Below the pieces are notes generated by a model. That model ran no database searches. It was given only the letters and a program-made list of their open reading frames with translations, and had not been told where the DNA came from. A stretch of DNA of 64,000 nucleotides from Streptomyces spinosus (GTDB taxonomy: Bacteria > Actinomycetota > Actinomycetes > Streptomycetales > Streptomycetaceae), in assembly GCF_020400655.1 (NCBI RefSeq), contig NZ_JAINRC010000006.1, positions 186,001 to 250,000 of the forward strand, given 5' to 3'. Shown here piece by piece: positions 25,861-33,882 of the stretch. How positions within the stretch are numbered: the first letter of the stretch is position 1; each line of letters starts with the position of its first letter. Position numbers and translations under genes: made by a program.

Positions 25861-28817
25861 CGCCGGCCTCCCTGGGTTCCCGGGGTGGCCGACGCGGCGT
25901 GCGCCGCCTTGGCGTTCAGGTCGGTGTGGGACCGGCGGACCGGGCGCGGGCGCTGGTGCCCGGACGCCCGGGAGCGGGCGGCGGCAGCGTCCGGCGGGAA
26001 GACCGGCTCCCGGGCCGGCTCGGATCGTTCGGGGTCACGGTACATACGGGCGAGTTCCACTCTTGAGGTGATGCCGAGCTTGCGGAAGATCTGCCGGAGG
26101 TGGAAGTTGACGGTGTAGGGGGACAGGAACATGTGCTGCGCGGTCTCCCGGTTGGTCAGTCCCTGGGCGACCAGGTCGGCCACCGCGCGCTCGGTGTCGG
26201 TGAGGCTCGGCCAGCCGGTGGTGGGCCGGCTGGCGTAGGTCCAGTGCCGCCTGCGCACTCCGAGTCGGCGCAACATGCCGCGGACCCGGGCCGCGTCGAG
26301 GGCCGACCGGGCCGCTTCGTAGCCGTCGAGGGCCTGCTGGAGCCGGCGCACAGCCTGCTCCCTGCGGGCCTCGCCGCCGCCTTCCCCGGTGGTGAGCACG
26401 AGGTCGGCGAGGTCCTCATCGGCCTGCGCCCGCGACCACGGATCCGGGTGGCCCGCGGCGCCCTGGCTCAGCAGGGCCGGTGATCCGCGCAGCAGTCCGT
26501 CGGCGTGTGCCGCGGCGGCGCCGGTCGCGGCGAGTCCTGGACTGGCGTCGCCCGCACGCCGGGCCAGTTCGGCGACGCGTGCGGCCAGCCGCTCGTCCCC
26601 GGCCGTGCGAGCCACCCGGATGAGCCAGGCGGGGGTGGCGGGGCCCGCCAGCAGGAGCGCGGGGAGGACGTCGAGGGCACCGGCGTCCTGCCGGCCCGTG
26701 CCGTCGGCGGCAAGATGCGCGAGGACCGCGAGGACCTCGGCCGGGCCGCCGCGCACCTCGGTGGTGCGCAGTACGGCACGCAGCGCACGCCCGGCCGCGA
26801 GGTCGAAGCGGTCCGTGCGCAGCAGGGACAGCAGTTGGGCCGCGGGTGCTTCCGCCTCGTGGGGCAGTCCTTTGCGCAGCGCCGCTTCGGCCTGTACGGA
26901 GAGGGCGAGCAGGCGGGCGGGGAGCAGGAGGCCGTCGGCCGGGCCCTCCAGCACGGCGGCAGCGTGCTCGGTCGCCGCGTCGAGGTCCCCGGTCTCCAGG
27001 GCGAGCACCGCCGTCGGCGCCAGTACGGACGGCCGCCAGGCGGGCAGGTCCAGGTCCTCGAACTCGTTTCCCAGGGCGGCCAGCACCGCGCGGGCCTCGG
27101 TGAACGCGCCGAGGTCCACCAGCGCGCCGGCGAGCCCCGGACGCGGATCCCAGTAGTACCCGTCCGGGTGGCTGTGCTCGGTGTGCTCCGGAGGCAGCCG
27201 CAGTTCGGCGAGGGTGTCGGCGGCGCGGCCCTCGTGCCAGCGGGCCGTGGCCCGCAGGAGACGTGCGGCGGCGTCGGCGTGGGTGCCGGCCCCGGCCCCG
27301 GCGTCCGCCGCCGCGGCGCCGAGAGCGTCGGCGGCGCGGTGGACGTCGGCGGGGTCCGACGGTGAGCAGTGGGCGCGCGTGCGGACGGCGAGCGCCCGCA
27401 GCCGCGTCGGGTCAGGGGTGGCGACGGAGGCAAGCAGCGGTTCCACCCGTTCGGCGGCGGCCTGCGGGGAGCCGGTCATCAGCTCGATCTCGGCCAGGGA
27501 GGTGGAGAGTTCGGCCGCCGCACCGGGCGGGCACGCGCGGGCCAGCGCGGTCCGCGCCGTGTCGGCGGCCTGACGCAAACGGCCCTGAGCGGTCAGCCCG
27601 CTGGTGACGACGGAGAGCAGCGCGGCCTTCTCGGACTGCCGGGGAAGGGAGTCGACGGCCTGTTCGAGGAGCCGTACGGCCTCGACGGGGGCCTGCCGGA
27701 GCAGTTCGCGTCCGGCGAGTTCCAGGCTGGGCGCCACCCCGGCTTCGCCGGCGCGGAGCGCTGCGGCCAGATGTCCGACCGCAGCGCGGAAGTCGCCGCG
27801 GCTCGCGAGGAGTTCGCCGAGTTCCCGCTGGAGCGCGCTGCGTACCGGCAGCGGCACGGCGTCCCGCACGGCGCGCCACAGCAGCGTGTGCCGGAAGGTG
27901 AGGCACCGGTCGGTGGCGACCAGTGCGCCGGCGTCGACACATTCCTGGACGGCGGGCATGAGGACCATGGCGCCGCGGTCGAGTGCCAGGGCGAGGTCGG
28001 CAAGGGACGCCGACGGACCGAGGGCGGCGGTGACATCCAGCAGGGAGCGGGCCAGGCCGGAGAGCCCGAGGACGGGTCGCAGGGCCAGCCTGCGCAGCCG
28101 GTCGGGCAGCGGCCCCTCCGCCGGCGTGGCACGCCCGCCCGCGATGTGCACCGCTCCGGTGTCCCGCAACGTGCCGGCGAGTTCGATCAGCCGGGTCGGC
28201 AGTCCCCCGGCTGCCGAGCACAGGTCGGTGAGGGCCTCGTCGGGCGCGGCCCCCAGGACGTCGGCGAGCAGTGCGGCGGCGGCCTGGGCGGACAACGGTC
28301 CCAGTTCGCAGTGCACCGCTCCGTCGTCGGTCAGGGCCGCGATCAGCCGGTCGACGGCGTCGGAACCCCGCTCCGCGGGACAGGTGACGACCATGAGGAC
28401 CGGCAGCGCCTTCGTGGACAGCAGACCGGAGAGTCCGCGCAGCGCCGAGAGCGTGGCCGGTTCGGCCCACTGCACGTCGTCCAGGGCCAGCAGCACGGGC
28501 CCGGCGACGCGCCCCGCGGCAAGGTGGTCGGTGAGCTGCCGGACCGGGTCACTTTCCGGACCGTCCGGGTCGGCGGGGGCGGAGGAGAGGCCGAGCGGTG
28601 CGAGGAAGGCCGGATGACGGACGTGGTCGCCGATGGCCCGGCACACGGTGAAACCCTGGTTCAGCGCGCGGTGCACGACTTCCGCCAGCATCCGGCTGCG
28701 CCCGCTGCCCTGCGGCCCTTCCAGGAGGACGGCCCCGCCCTGCCCGCGGGCAGCCGAGGCAAGGGCGCCGGTGAGCAGCTCCAGCGCCGGCTCCCGGCCG
28801 CGAAGTTCTTCAGTCAC
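25857..28817 (-). CDS. Large ATP-binding LuxR-family (LAL) regulator
   Basis: A 986-residue LAL regulator. The N-terminal ATPase has the P-loop-like GPQGSGRSRM near residue 33, in which Arg replaces the usual Walker A Lys, and VLLALDDVQWAEP as Walker B. A long helical middle region resembles TPR repeats. The C-terminal LuxR domain (about 870-930) reads LTDTERAVADLVAQGLTNRE then FLSPYTVNFHLRQIFRKLG. A tail of about 60 basic residues follows. GTG at 28817 is preferred (AAGGGA upstream); the frame extends to 29027 without a better start. It is co-translated with the MFS exporter and divergent from the Ebo genes, so it may control both. Confidence 0.88.
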   Translation of the reverse strand: MTEELRGREPALELLTGALASAARGQGGAVLLEGPQGSGRSRMLAEVVHRALNQGFTVCRAIGDHVRHPAFLAPLGLSSAPADPDGPESDPVRQLTDHLAAGRVAGPVLLALDDVQWAEPATLSALRGLSGLLSTKALPVLMVVTCPAERGSDAVDRLIAALTDDGAVHCELGPLSAQAAAALLADVLGAAPDEALTDLCSAAGGLPTRLIELAGTLRDTGAVHIAGGRATPAEGPLPDRLRRLALRPVLGLSGLARSLLDVTAALGPSASLADLALALDRGAMVLMPAVQECVDAGALVATDRCLTFRHTLLWRAVRDAVPLPVRSALQRELGELLASRGDFRAAVGHLAAALRAGEAGVAPSLELAGRELLRQAPVEAVRLLEQAVDSLPRQSEKAALLSVVTSGLTAQGRLRQAADTARTALARACPPGAAAELSTSLAEIELMTGSPQAAAERVEPLLASVATPDPTRLRALAVRTRAHCSPSDPADVHRAADALGAAAADAGAGAGTHADAAARLLRATARWHEGRAADTLAELRLPPEHTEHSHPDGYYWDPRPGLAGALVDLGAFTEARAVLAALGNEFEDLDLPAWRPSVLAPTAVLALETGDLDAATEHAAAVLEGPADGLLLPARLLALSVQAEAALRKGLPHEAEAPAAQLLSLLRTDRFDLAAGRALRAVLRTTEVRGGPAEVLAVLAHLAADGTGRQDAGALDVLPALLLAGPATPAWLIRVARTAGDERLAARVAELARRAGDASPGLAATGAAAAHADGLLRGSPALLSQGAAGHPDPWSRAQADEDLADLVLTTGEGGGEARREQAVRRLQQALDGYEAARSALDAARVRGMLRRLGVRRRHWTYASRPTTGWPSLTDTERAVADLVAQGLTNRETAQHMFLSPYTVNFHLRQIFRKLGITSRVELARMYRDPERSEPAREPVFPPDAAAARSRASGHQRPRPVRRSHTDLNAKAAHAASATPGTQGGRR

Positions 28818-29150
28818 GGTGCTCAATCCCTTGCGCAGAGGAGTTTCCCGGCCGTTCGCGCGAAACTCCGAGCTTCGACGACCGCGTATGCCCGCGGGTC
28901 TCCGGCCAAGGCCAAACCTTTTCATCCGGCCGCCGTGGGGAAAAGTCACGCCAACACGGCCCTGGAATTCCGGGAACGAATTCCCGGAACAGGATTCACG
29001 GCACCGGGAATCAGGTCCATCCTTCACGGTCCCGCGGACCCGGGACCTCCGAACCGCTTCAAACGACGCCTACAGCACCGCCGTTGACCGAGGCGTGCCA
29101 CCACCCCGACCTGCGCACATCACTTGTTCCGGTAGCCCCGGCGCATTTCA

Positions 29151-29166
29151 ACCCGTCATGACGGGT
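29151..29166. promoter_or_regulatory. Perfect 16-bp palindrome, candidate operator
   Basis: ACCCGTCATGACGGGT is its own reverse complement. It sits 64 bases upstream of the eboC start in the divergent region, a position suited to a dimeric regulator. The neighbouring LAL protein is one candidate, but binding is inference. Confidence 0.5.
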
Positions 29167-29217
29167 AGCCTCTGCATGAATTTCAGAACCCCGCTCCTCC
29201 GCCCTTGGAAATCCCGC

Positions 29218-29223
29218 TAGCCT
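29218..29223 (+). promoter_or_regulatory. Candidate -10 element for a leaderless eboC transcript
   Basis: TAGCCT fits the actinobacterial TANNNT -10 pattern and ends 6 bases before the GTG at 29230. No Shine-Dalgarno sequence precedes that GTG. Together these suggest transcription starting at or next to the start codon. No good -35 hexamer is seen at 17-18 bases upstream. Confidence 0.4.
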
Positions 29224-29229
29224 GCTCCC

Positions 29230-30117
29230 GTGAGAAAAATCAGGAGAAACTACCGGACACGCTTTTCCGCCTCTTCCCTGGCTCGTCTGGTACGGGCTCC
29301 GGCGGCCCTTTCGGTACCCGGTGACGTGATCGCCGGGGCTGCCGCCGCGGGTCGTCACACGGACCGCCGCACGCTCGGTATGGCGGCATCCTCCGTCTGC
29401 CTGTACTGGGCCGGGATGGCTCTCAACGACTACGCCGACGCGCCGCTCGACGCGCTGGAGCGGCCCGAACGGCCGATCCCGCGCGGTGAGCTGAGGCGTG
29501 AGACCGCACTGGCCGTCGCCACCGGGCTCACGGCCGCCGGCCTCCTCCTGGCCGGCGGCTTCGGCCGCCGTCCGGGTCTGGCCACGGCCGTTCCCCTGGC
29601 CGCCTGTGTGTGGGCGTACGACCTCCTCCTCAAGGACACTCCCGCGGGACCGGCCGTCATGTCGGCCTCGCGGGGGCTGGACGTGCTCATGGGCGGGGGC
29701 GCCGGTGCCTCCGGGCCGGCCGCGGTCGTCGCGCTGCACACGTACGGCGTCACGACCCTGAGCAGGCATGAGGTCACGGGCGCCGCGCCGAGTGCGCCCC
29801 TGGCGGCACTGGCCTGCGCGGCGGGTGCCGTGCTCGCGGTGGGTGCGCTCGCCGCCCGGACGCCGCGCCGGTCCGGCCGGGCGGCCGCGCTCGCCTCGTC
29901 GGCGCGCTATCTGCTCGGCTACGGCCGCGCGCTGACCGCCGCCGCGGCCGACCCGTCGGCCCCACGGATCCGGCAGGCCGTGGGCGCGGGCATCGTCGGA
30001 CTGCTGCCGTTGCAGGCCGCGCTGACCGCGGCGGCCGGAGCCCCGGTGCGGGCGGCGGTGGTCGCCGCCGCCGGTCCGCTGGCGGGACGGCTCACCAAGG
30101 CGGTGCCGGCGACATGA
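29230..30117 (+). CDS. eboC: UbiA-like prenyltransferase, EboC
   Basis: A 295-residue polytopic membrane protein of the UbiA superfamily with about eight hydrophobic segments. The first Asp-rich motif is LNDYADAPLDALERPERPIP (ND-x-x-D type) and the second region is WAYDLLLKDTPAG. It belongs with the SCO6762-like/EboC branch because it heads a gene set typical of Ebo clusters. In cyanobacteria EboC with its partners is linked to export of a scytonemin precursor across the inner membrane; the biochemical role here is unknown. The GTG start has no ribosome site and may be leaderless. Its stop overlaps the next gene (ATGA). Confidence 0.8.
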   Translation: MRKIRRNYRTRFSASSLARLVRAPAALSVPGDVIAGAAAAGRHTDRRTLGMAASSVCLYWAGMALNDYADAPLDALERPERPIPRGELRRETALAVATGLTAAGLLLAGGFGRRPGLATAVPLAACVWAYDLLLKDTPAGPAVMSASRGLDVLMGGGAGASGPAAVVALHTYGVTTLSRHEVTGAAPSAPLAALACAAGAVLAVGALAARTPRRSGRAAALASSARYLLGYGRALTAAAADPSAPRIRQAVGAGIVGLLPLQAALTAAAGAPVRAAVVAAAGPLAGRLTKAVPAT

Positions 30118-30977
30118 GCGACCACGGAACGACCCCCTTCCGGCTCGGTTACGGCACCAACGGCTTCACGGGCCACGACCTGGACACCGCACTCCGGATC
30201 ATCGCCGACCTCGGCTACCAGGGCGTGGGACTGACCCTGTCGCGCCGGCACCTCGACCCGTACGCGCCCGCCCTGCCGACGCTCACGGCGCGTCTGTCAC
30301 GGCTGCTGGACCGGCTCGGCCTCTCCGTGGTCATCGAGACCGGCGACCCCTACCTGCTCGACCGCGGCCGGGCCCACTCCCCCGGGCTGATGCACGACCA
30401 CGGCCGCGGCGGACGCATCGGCCTGCTCAAGCGTGCCGTGCGGATCGGCGCGGAGGTCGGCGCCCGGGTCGTGCACCTGTGCAGCGGGCACGTGCCGCAC
30501 GGAGTACCGAGCGAACTGGCCTGGGACCGGCTGGCGTCGGGCTGCGCGGAGGTGCTCGAAGTCGCCGAGGCTCACGGCATCACGCTCGCCCTGGAGCCGG
30601 AGCCCGACATGTTCGTCAACGTCCTGGACCGCTTCGAGGAGCTTCGCGCGAGGTTGGGAAACCATCCCCTCCTCGGGCTCACCCTCGACATCGGACACGC
30701 GCACTGCGTGGAACCCCGGCCGGTCCTCGAGTGCGTGCGAAGGGCCCTGCCCTACCTGGCGCACGTGCAGATCGAGGACATGCGGCGCGGTGTCCACCAG
30801 CACCTGGAGTTCGGCCAGGGCGAGATCGACTTCCCGCCGGTGCTGCGCGCACTCGCGGAAGGGGGGCACCGGGGGCTGGTTTCGGTGGAGATCCAGGACG
30901 GGGCCGACTGCGCCCCGGACGTGGCACGGCGGTCGCTGGCCTTCCTGCGCGACGCCGTACGACTGCAGGAGGCATGA
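30114..30977 (+). CDS. Xylose isomerase-like TIM-barrel protein in the Ebo cluster
   Basis: A 287-residue sugar phosphate isomerase/epimerase-type (AP endonuclease 2 family) barrel. Metal-ligand regions are visible: LALEPEPDMFVNV (Glu), LTLDIGHAHCVEP (Asp, His), HVQIEDMRRGVHQHLEFG (Glu, His) and SVEIQDGAD (Glu). It is shorter than EboE and is an additional family member, placed between eboC and eboA where the five-gene cyanobacterial set has none. Overlapping ATGA junctions at both ends show it is part of the same translational unit. The substrate is unknown. Confidence 0.8.
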   Translation: MSDHGTTPFRLGYGTNGFTGHDLDTALRIIADLGYQGVGLTLSRRHLDPYAPALPTLTARLSRLLDRLGLSVVIETGDPYLLDRGRAHSPGLMHDHGRGGRIGLLKRAVRIGAEVGARVVHLCSGHVPHGVPSELAWDRLASGCAEVLEVAEAHGITLALEPEPDMFVNVLDRFEELRARLGNHPLLGLTLDIGHAHCVEPRPVLECVRRALPYLAHVQIEDMRRGVHQHLEFGQGEIDFPPVLRALAEGGHRGLVSVEIQDGADCAPDVARRSLAFLRDAVRLQEA

Positions 30978-31753
30978 TGATCAGCCCGCTCTGCGACGCG
31001 CTCGAGGACCGGCTGACCGGTTCCGCGAGGAACTGGCTGGAGGCCGCGGCACGCGCGGTCGCCGCCGACACCGCGGCGATCCACGACCTGTTCCCCGCCG
31101 TCGGCCGCTGCTGCGGCCGTGCACCACTGCACCTGGACGCCGACGAAGGACGCGTGCTCCCGCCCCCCGGCTGGAGCGTCGCGGACGCGGCCCGGGTGGT
31201 CCTGCTGGCCGCCGTGCGGCCGGAGCAGGCGCCTCTCGCGCACACGCTGCAGGAGGTCTACCAGGCCGGCGCCGCCCCGGAACGGCGCGCCGTGCTGCTC
31301 GGGCTCCCCGTGCTGGAGGGAGTCCGCCCGGAACTGGGAGGCGGCGTGGTACAGCTGGTCGCGGACGCGCTGCGCACGCACGACCCGAACCTGGTCGGCG
31401 CGGCGGTCGGCCGGTACGCCGCCCGTCATCTGGACGCCGCCGGCTACCGGCAGGCCGTGCTCAAGTGCCTCTTCATGGGCGTGCCGCTGGCCGCGGTGGC
31501 CGGACTGGACCTGCGCGCGGACGGCGAACTGGCACGGATGCTCGCCGACTTCGCCCACGAGCGGGTCGCGGCGGGCCGCGACGTGCCGGATGACGTGTGG
31601 CCCCTGCTGGCCCGCTTCCCGGAGGCCGTGGACGCCTCCGGACTGCCCGCCGAGGCGGAGAGCACCCGGCCGGAGCGCCGGGCGGCCGCCCGCCGCGCGC
31701 TGGCCCGGTTCACCAGCGCCTGCCCGACCCCGGCCGACGCCTCGCACCACTGA
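30974..31753 (+). CDS. eboA: EboA-domain protein
   Basis: A 259-residue soluble helical protein with no catalytic signature. WSVADAARVVLLAAVRPEQA, LLGLPVLEGV and VGRYAARHLDAAGYRQAVLKCLFMG match the general pattern of EboA proteins as I know them. The identity rests partly on position between the eboC and eboB genes. ATG ATG tandem starts overlap the previous stop, and GGAGG lies just upstream of 30974. The biochemical role of EboA is not established. Confidence 0.7.
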   Translation: MMISPLCDALEDRLTGSARNWLEAAARAVAADTAAIHDLFPAVGRCCGRAPLHLDADEGRVLPPPGWSVADAARVVLLAAVRPEQAPLAHTLQEVYQAGAAPERRAVLLGLPVLEGVRPELGGGVVQLVADALRTHDPNLVGAAVGRYAARHLDAAGYRQAVLKCLFMGVPLAAVAGLDLRADGELARMLADFAHERVAAGRDVPDDVWPLLARFPEAVDASGLPAEAESTRPERRAAARRALARFTSACPTPADASHH

Positions 31754-31763
31754 AGGAGCCCCC

Positions 31764-32639
31764 ATGCGGATCTTCGACCCCCATGTGCACATGACCTCCC
31801 GCACCACCCACGACTACGCGCGCATGCGTGAGGCGGGGGTGCGCGCGCTGGTGGAGCCGGCGTTCTGGCTCGGCCAGCCCCGCACCTCCGTCGGCAGCTT
31901 CGTCGACTACTTCGACAGCCTCCTCGGATTCGAGCCCTTCCGTGCCGCCCAGTTCGGTATCCGCCACCACTGCGCCCTGGCGCTGAACCCCAAGGAGGCG
32001 AACGACCCCCGTTGCACCGGGGTGCTCGACCTGCTGCCGCGGTATCTGCGCAGGGACGGAGTGGTGGCCGTCGGGGAGATCGGCTACGACTCCATGACCC
32101 CGGCCGAGGACGAGGCGTTCGCCGCCCAACTGGAACTCGCCGCCACGCACGGACTGCCCGTACTGGTGCACACCCCGCACCGGGACAAGGCCGCCGGAGT
32201 CAGACGGACACTCGACGTGATCCGCGAGTCGGGTATCCCGCCGGAGCGGGTGCTCGTCGACCACCTCAACGAGACCACGGTGGAGCTGGTGGCCGGTACC
32301 GGCTGCTGGATGGGGTTCTCCGTCTATCCCGAGACCAAGATGAGCCCACGGCGCATGACACACGTGCTCCAGCGGTTCGGCACCGAGCGGATCCTGGTCG
32401 ACTCCGCCGCCGACTGGGGCGACAGCGACCCGCTGACGACCCGGGAGACCGCCGAGGCCATGCTGGAGGCCGGTTTCGGCCACGACGCGGTGGACTCGGT
32501 GATGTGGCGCAACCCCGTGCGGTTCTACGGGCAGAGCGGCCGGCTGGACCTGGACGGCGTCGAGACCGCCGGTACCGGCCGGGAGACAGAGGTGCCCGCC
32601 GTCTTCGCGGGCAACTCGCTGCGGCGCGGAGAACGGTGA
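31764..32639 (+). CDS. eboB: TatD-family metal-dependent hydrolase, EboB
   Basis: A 291-residue amidohydrolase-type barrel. The metal ligands are all visible: FDPHVHM (His-x-His), VAVGEIGYD (Glu), VLVHTPHRDK (His), VDHLNETT (His) and VDSAADWGDSDP (Asp). TatD proteins are usually nucleases or exonucleases, but the EboB branch is tied to the Ebo cluster and its substrate is unknown. AAGGAG precedes ATG at 31764, ten bases after the eboA stop. Confidence 0.85.
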   Translation: MRIFDPHVHMTSRTTHDYARMREAGVRALVEPAFWLGQPRTSVGSFVDYFDSLLGFEPFRAAQFGIRHHCALALNPKEANDPRCTGVLDLLPRYLRRDGVVAVGEIGYDSMTPAEDEAFAAQLELAATHGLPVLVHTPHRDKAAGVRRTLDVIRESGIPPERVLVDHLNETTVELVAGTGCWMGFSVYPETKMSPRRMTHVLQRFGTERILVDSAADWGDSDPLTTRETAEAMLEAGFGHDAVDSVMWRNPVRFYGQSGRLDLDGVETAGTGRETEVPAVFAGNSLRRGER

Positions 32640-32643
32640 GGCC

Positions 32644-33882
32644 ATGCGCTTCCGTCACCGCGACGGCAGTCTGATCCATCTCGCCTACTGCACCAACGTG
32701 CACCCGGCCGAGGACCTCGCCGACATCGTCGCCCAGTTCGACCGGTACGCCGTACCCGTGCGCGAGCGGCTGGGCGTGCCGGTGCTGGGCCTGGGACTCT
32801 GGCTCGCCCGTGACGCCGCCCGGGAGCTGGCCGCCCGGCCCGAGCGCACCGCGTGGCTGGCCGCCCAACTGCGGCGGCGGGGGCTGGAGGTGGTGACCCT
32901 GAACGCCTTCCCGTACGCCGGATTCCACCAGCCCCGGGTCAAGAAGGCCGTCTACCGGCCGGACTGGACCGATCGCCGCCGCCTGGACTACACCCTCGAC
33001 TGCGCCCGAGTACTGGCCGGTCTGCTGCCCGACGACGTCTCGTACGGCAGTGTGTCCACCCTGCCGCTGGGCTGGCGGGACCCCTGGCCCGCCGGGCGGC
33101 AGGCCGCCGCGCTGGCGCTGCTCGACGAGCTGGCCGAGGAACTGGCCACGCTGCACCGGGAGCTCGGCCGCACCGTACGGGTGGGACTCGAACCGGAACC
33201 GGGCTGCGTGGTGGAGACCACCGGTCAGGCGGCGCTCGCCTGGAACGGGCTCGACCACCGGTGGCTGGGTGTCTGCCTGGACACCTGCCACCTGGCCGTG
33301 CAGTTCGAGGAACCGCGGGCGGCGCTGGGCCGGCTGGCGGGCGCCGGCCTGCCCGTGGTCAAGGCCCAGCTGTCCCGGGCGCTCCGGGTGGACCGCCCGG
33401 ACCTCGACACCGTACGCGAAGCCCTCGGCCGCTACGCCGAGCCCCGCTTCCTGCACCAGACGCGCACGCGTGGCCCGGACGGCACGGTGCGTGGCACCGA
33501 CGACCTGGCCGAGGCGCTGGACGGGGCGCTGGGCCGCGAGGAGGCGTGGCGCGTGCACTTCCACATCCCCCTGCACGCCGACCCCGCCCCCCCGCTGCAC
33601 GCCACCGCTTCCACCCTGACCGGCGCCCTCGACGCGCTCGTCGGAGGGGAACGCGCGCGTGTCCGGCACCTGGAGGTGGAGACCTACACCTGGACGGTGC
33701 TGCCGGCCGGGGAGCAGCCCGCGGGCCCGGACGGCCTGGCGGCGGGCATCGCCGCCGAACTGGCCTGGGCCGCGGACGCGCTCGTCGCCGCCGGCCTGGA
33801 AGACCTCAACGACCGCGGACCCCGCGGCGCCCGGCACCACAGCGGCCCCACAGCCGCCCGTCGACAGGAGAGAAGAACATGA
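32644..33882 (+). CDS. eboE: EboE, xylose isomerase-like TIM-barrel protein
   Basis: A 412-residue barrel protein of the kind annotated as metabolite traffic protein EboE. It opens IHLAYCTNVHPAEDLADI, the usual EboE start. Metal-ligand candidates are VGLEPEPGCVVET, VCLDTCHLAVQFEE and the late HFHIPLHAD. Its stop overlaps the eboF start (ATGA) and its start follows eboB by 4 bases. In Nostoc, eboE is required with its neighbours for normal localisation of scytonemin intermediates. A catalytic activity has not been shown to my knowledge. Confidence 0.85.
   Translation: MRFRHRDGSLIHLAYCTNVHPAEDLADIVAQFDRYAVPVRERLGVPVLGLGLWLARDAARELAARPERTAWLAAQLRRRGLEVVTLNAFPYAGFHQPRVKKAVYRPDWTDRRRLDYTLDCARVLAGLLPDDVSYGSVSTLPLGWRDPWPAGRQAAALALLDELAEELATLHRELGRTVRVGLEPEPGCVVETTGQAALAWNGLDHRWLGVCLDTCHLAVQFEEPRAALGRLAGAGLPVVKAQLSRALRVDRPDLDTVREALGRYAEPRFLHQTRTRGPDGTVRGTDDLAEALDGALGREEAWRVHFHIPLHADPAPPLHATASTLTGALDALVGGERARVRHLEVETYTWTVLPAGEQPAGPDGLAAGIAAELAWAADALVAAGLEDLNDRGPRGARHHSGPTAARRQERRT

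Larger units (their letters stand above)
28818..29229. promoter_or_regulatory. Divergent regulatory region between LAL regulator and Ebo operon
   Basis: This 412-base stretch separates the regulator and eboC. It is less GC-rich near the Ebo side. It contains a perfect 16-base palindrome (29151-29166) and a TAGCCT hexamer (29218-29223), listed separately. An in-frame extension of the LAL gene up to 29027 lacks a ribosome site and is treated as noncoding. Confidence 0.5.

Noticed and set aside
28818..29027. Longer N-terminus for the LAL regulator
   Set aside because: The extension is not family-like and would cover much of the divergent promoter region; GTG 28817 has AAGGGA upstream.
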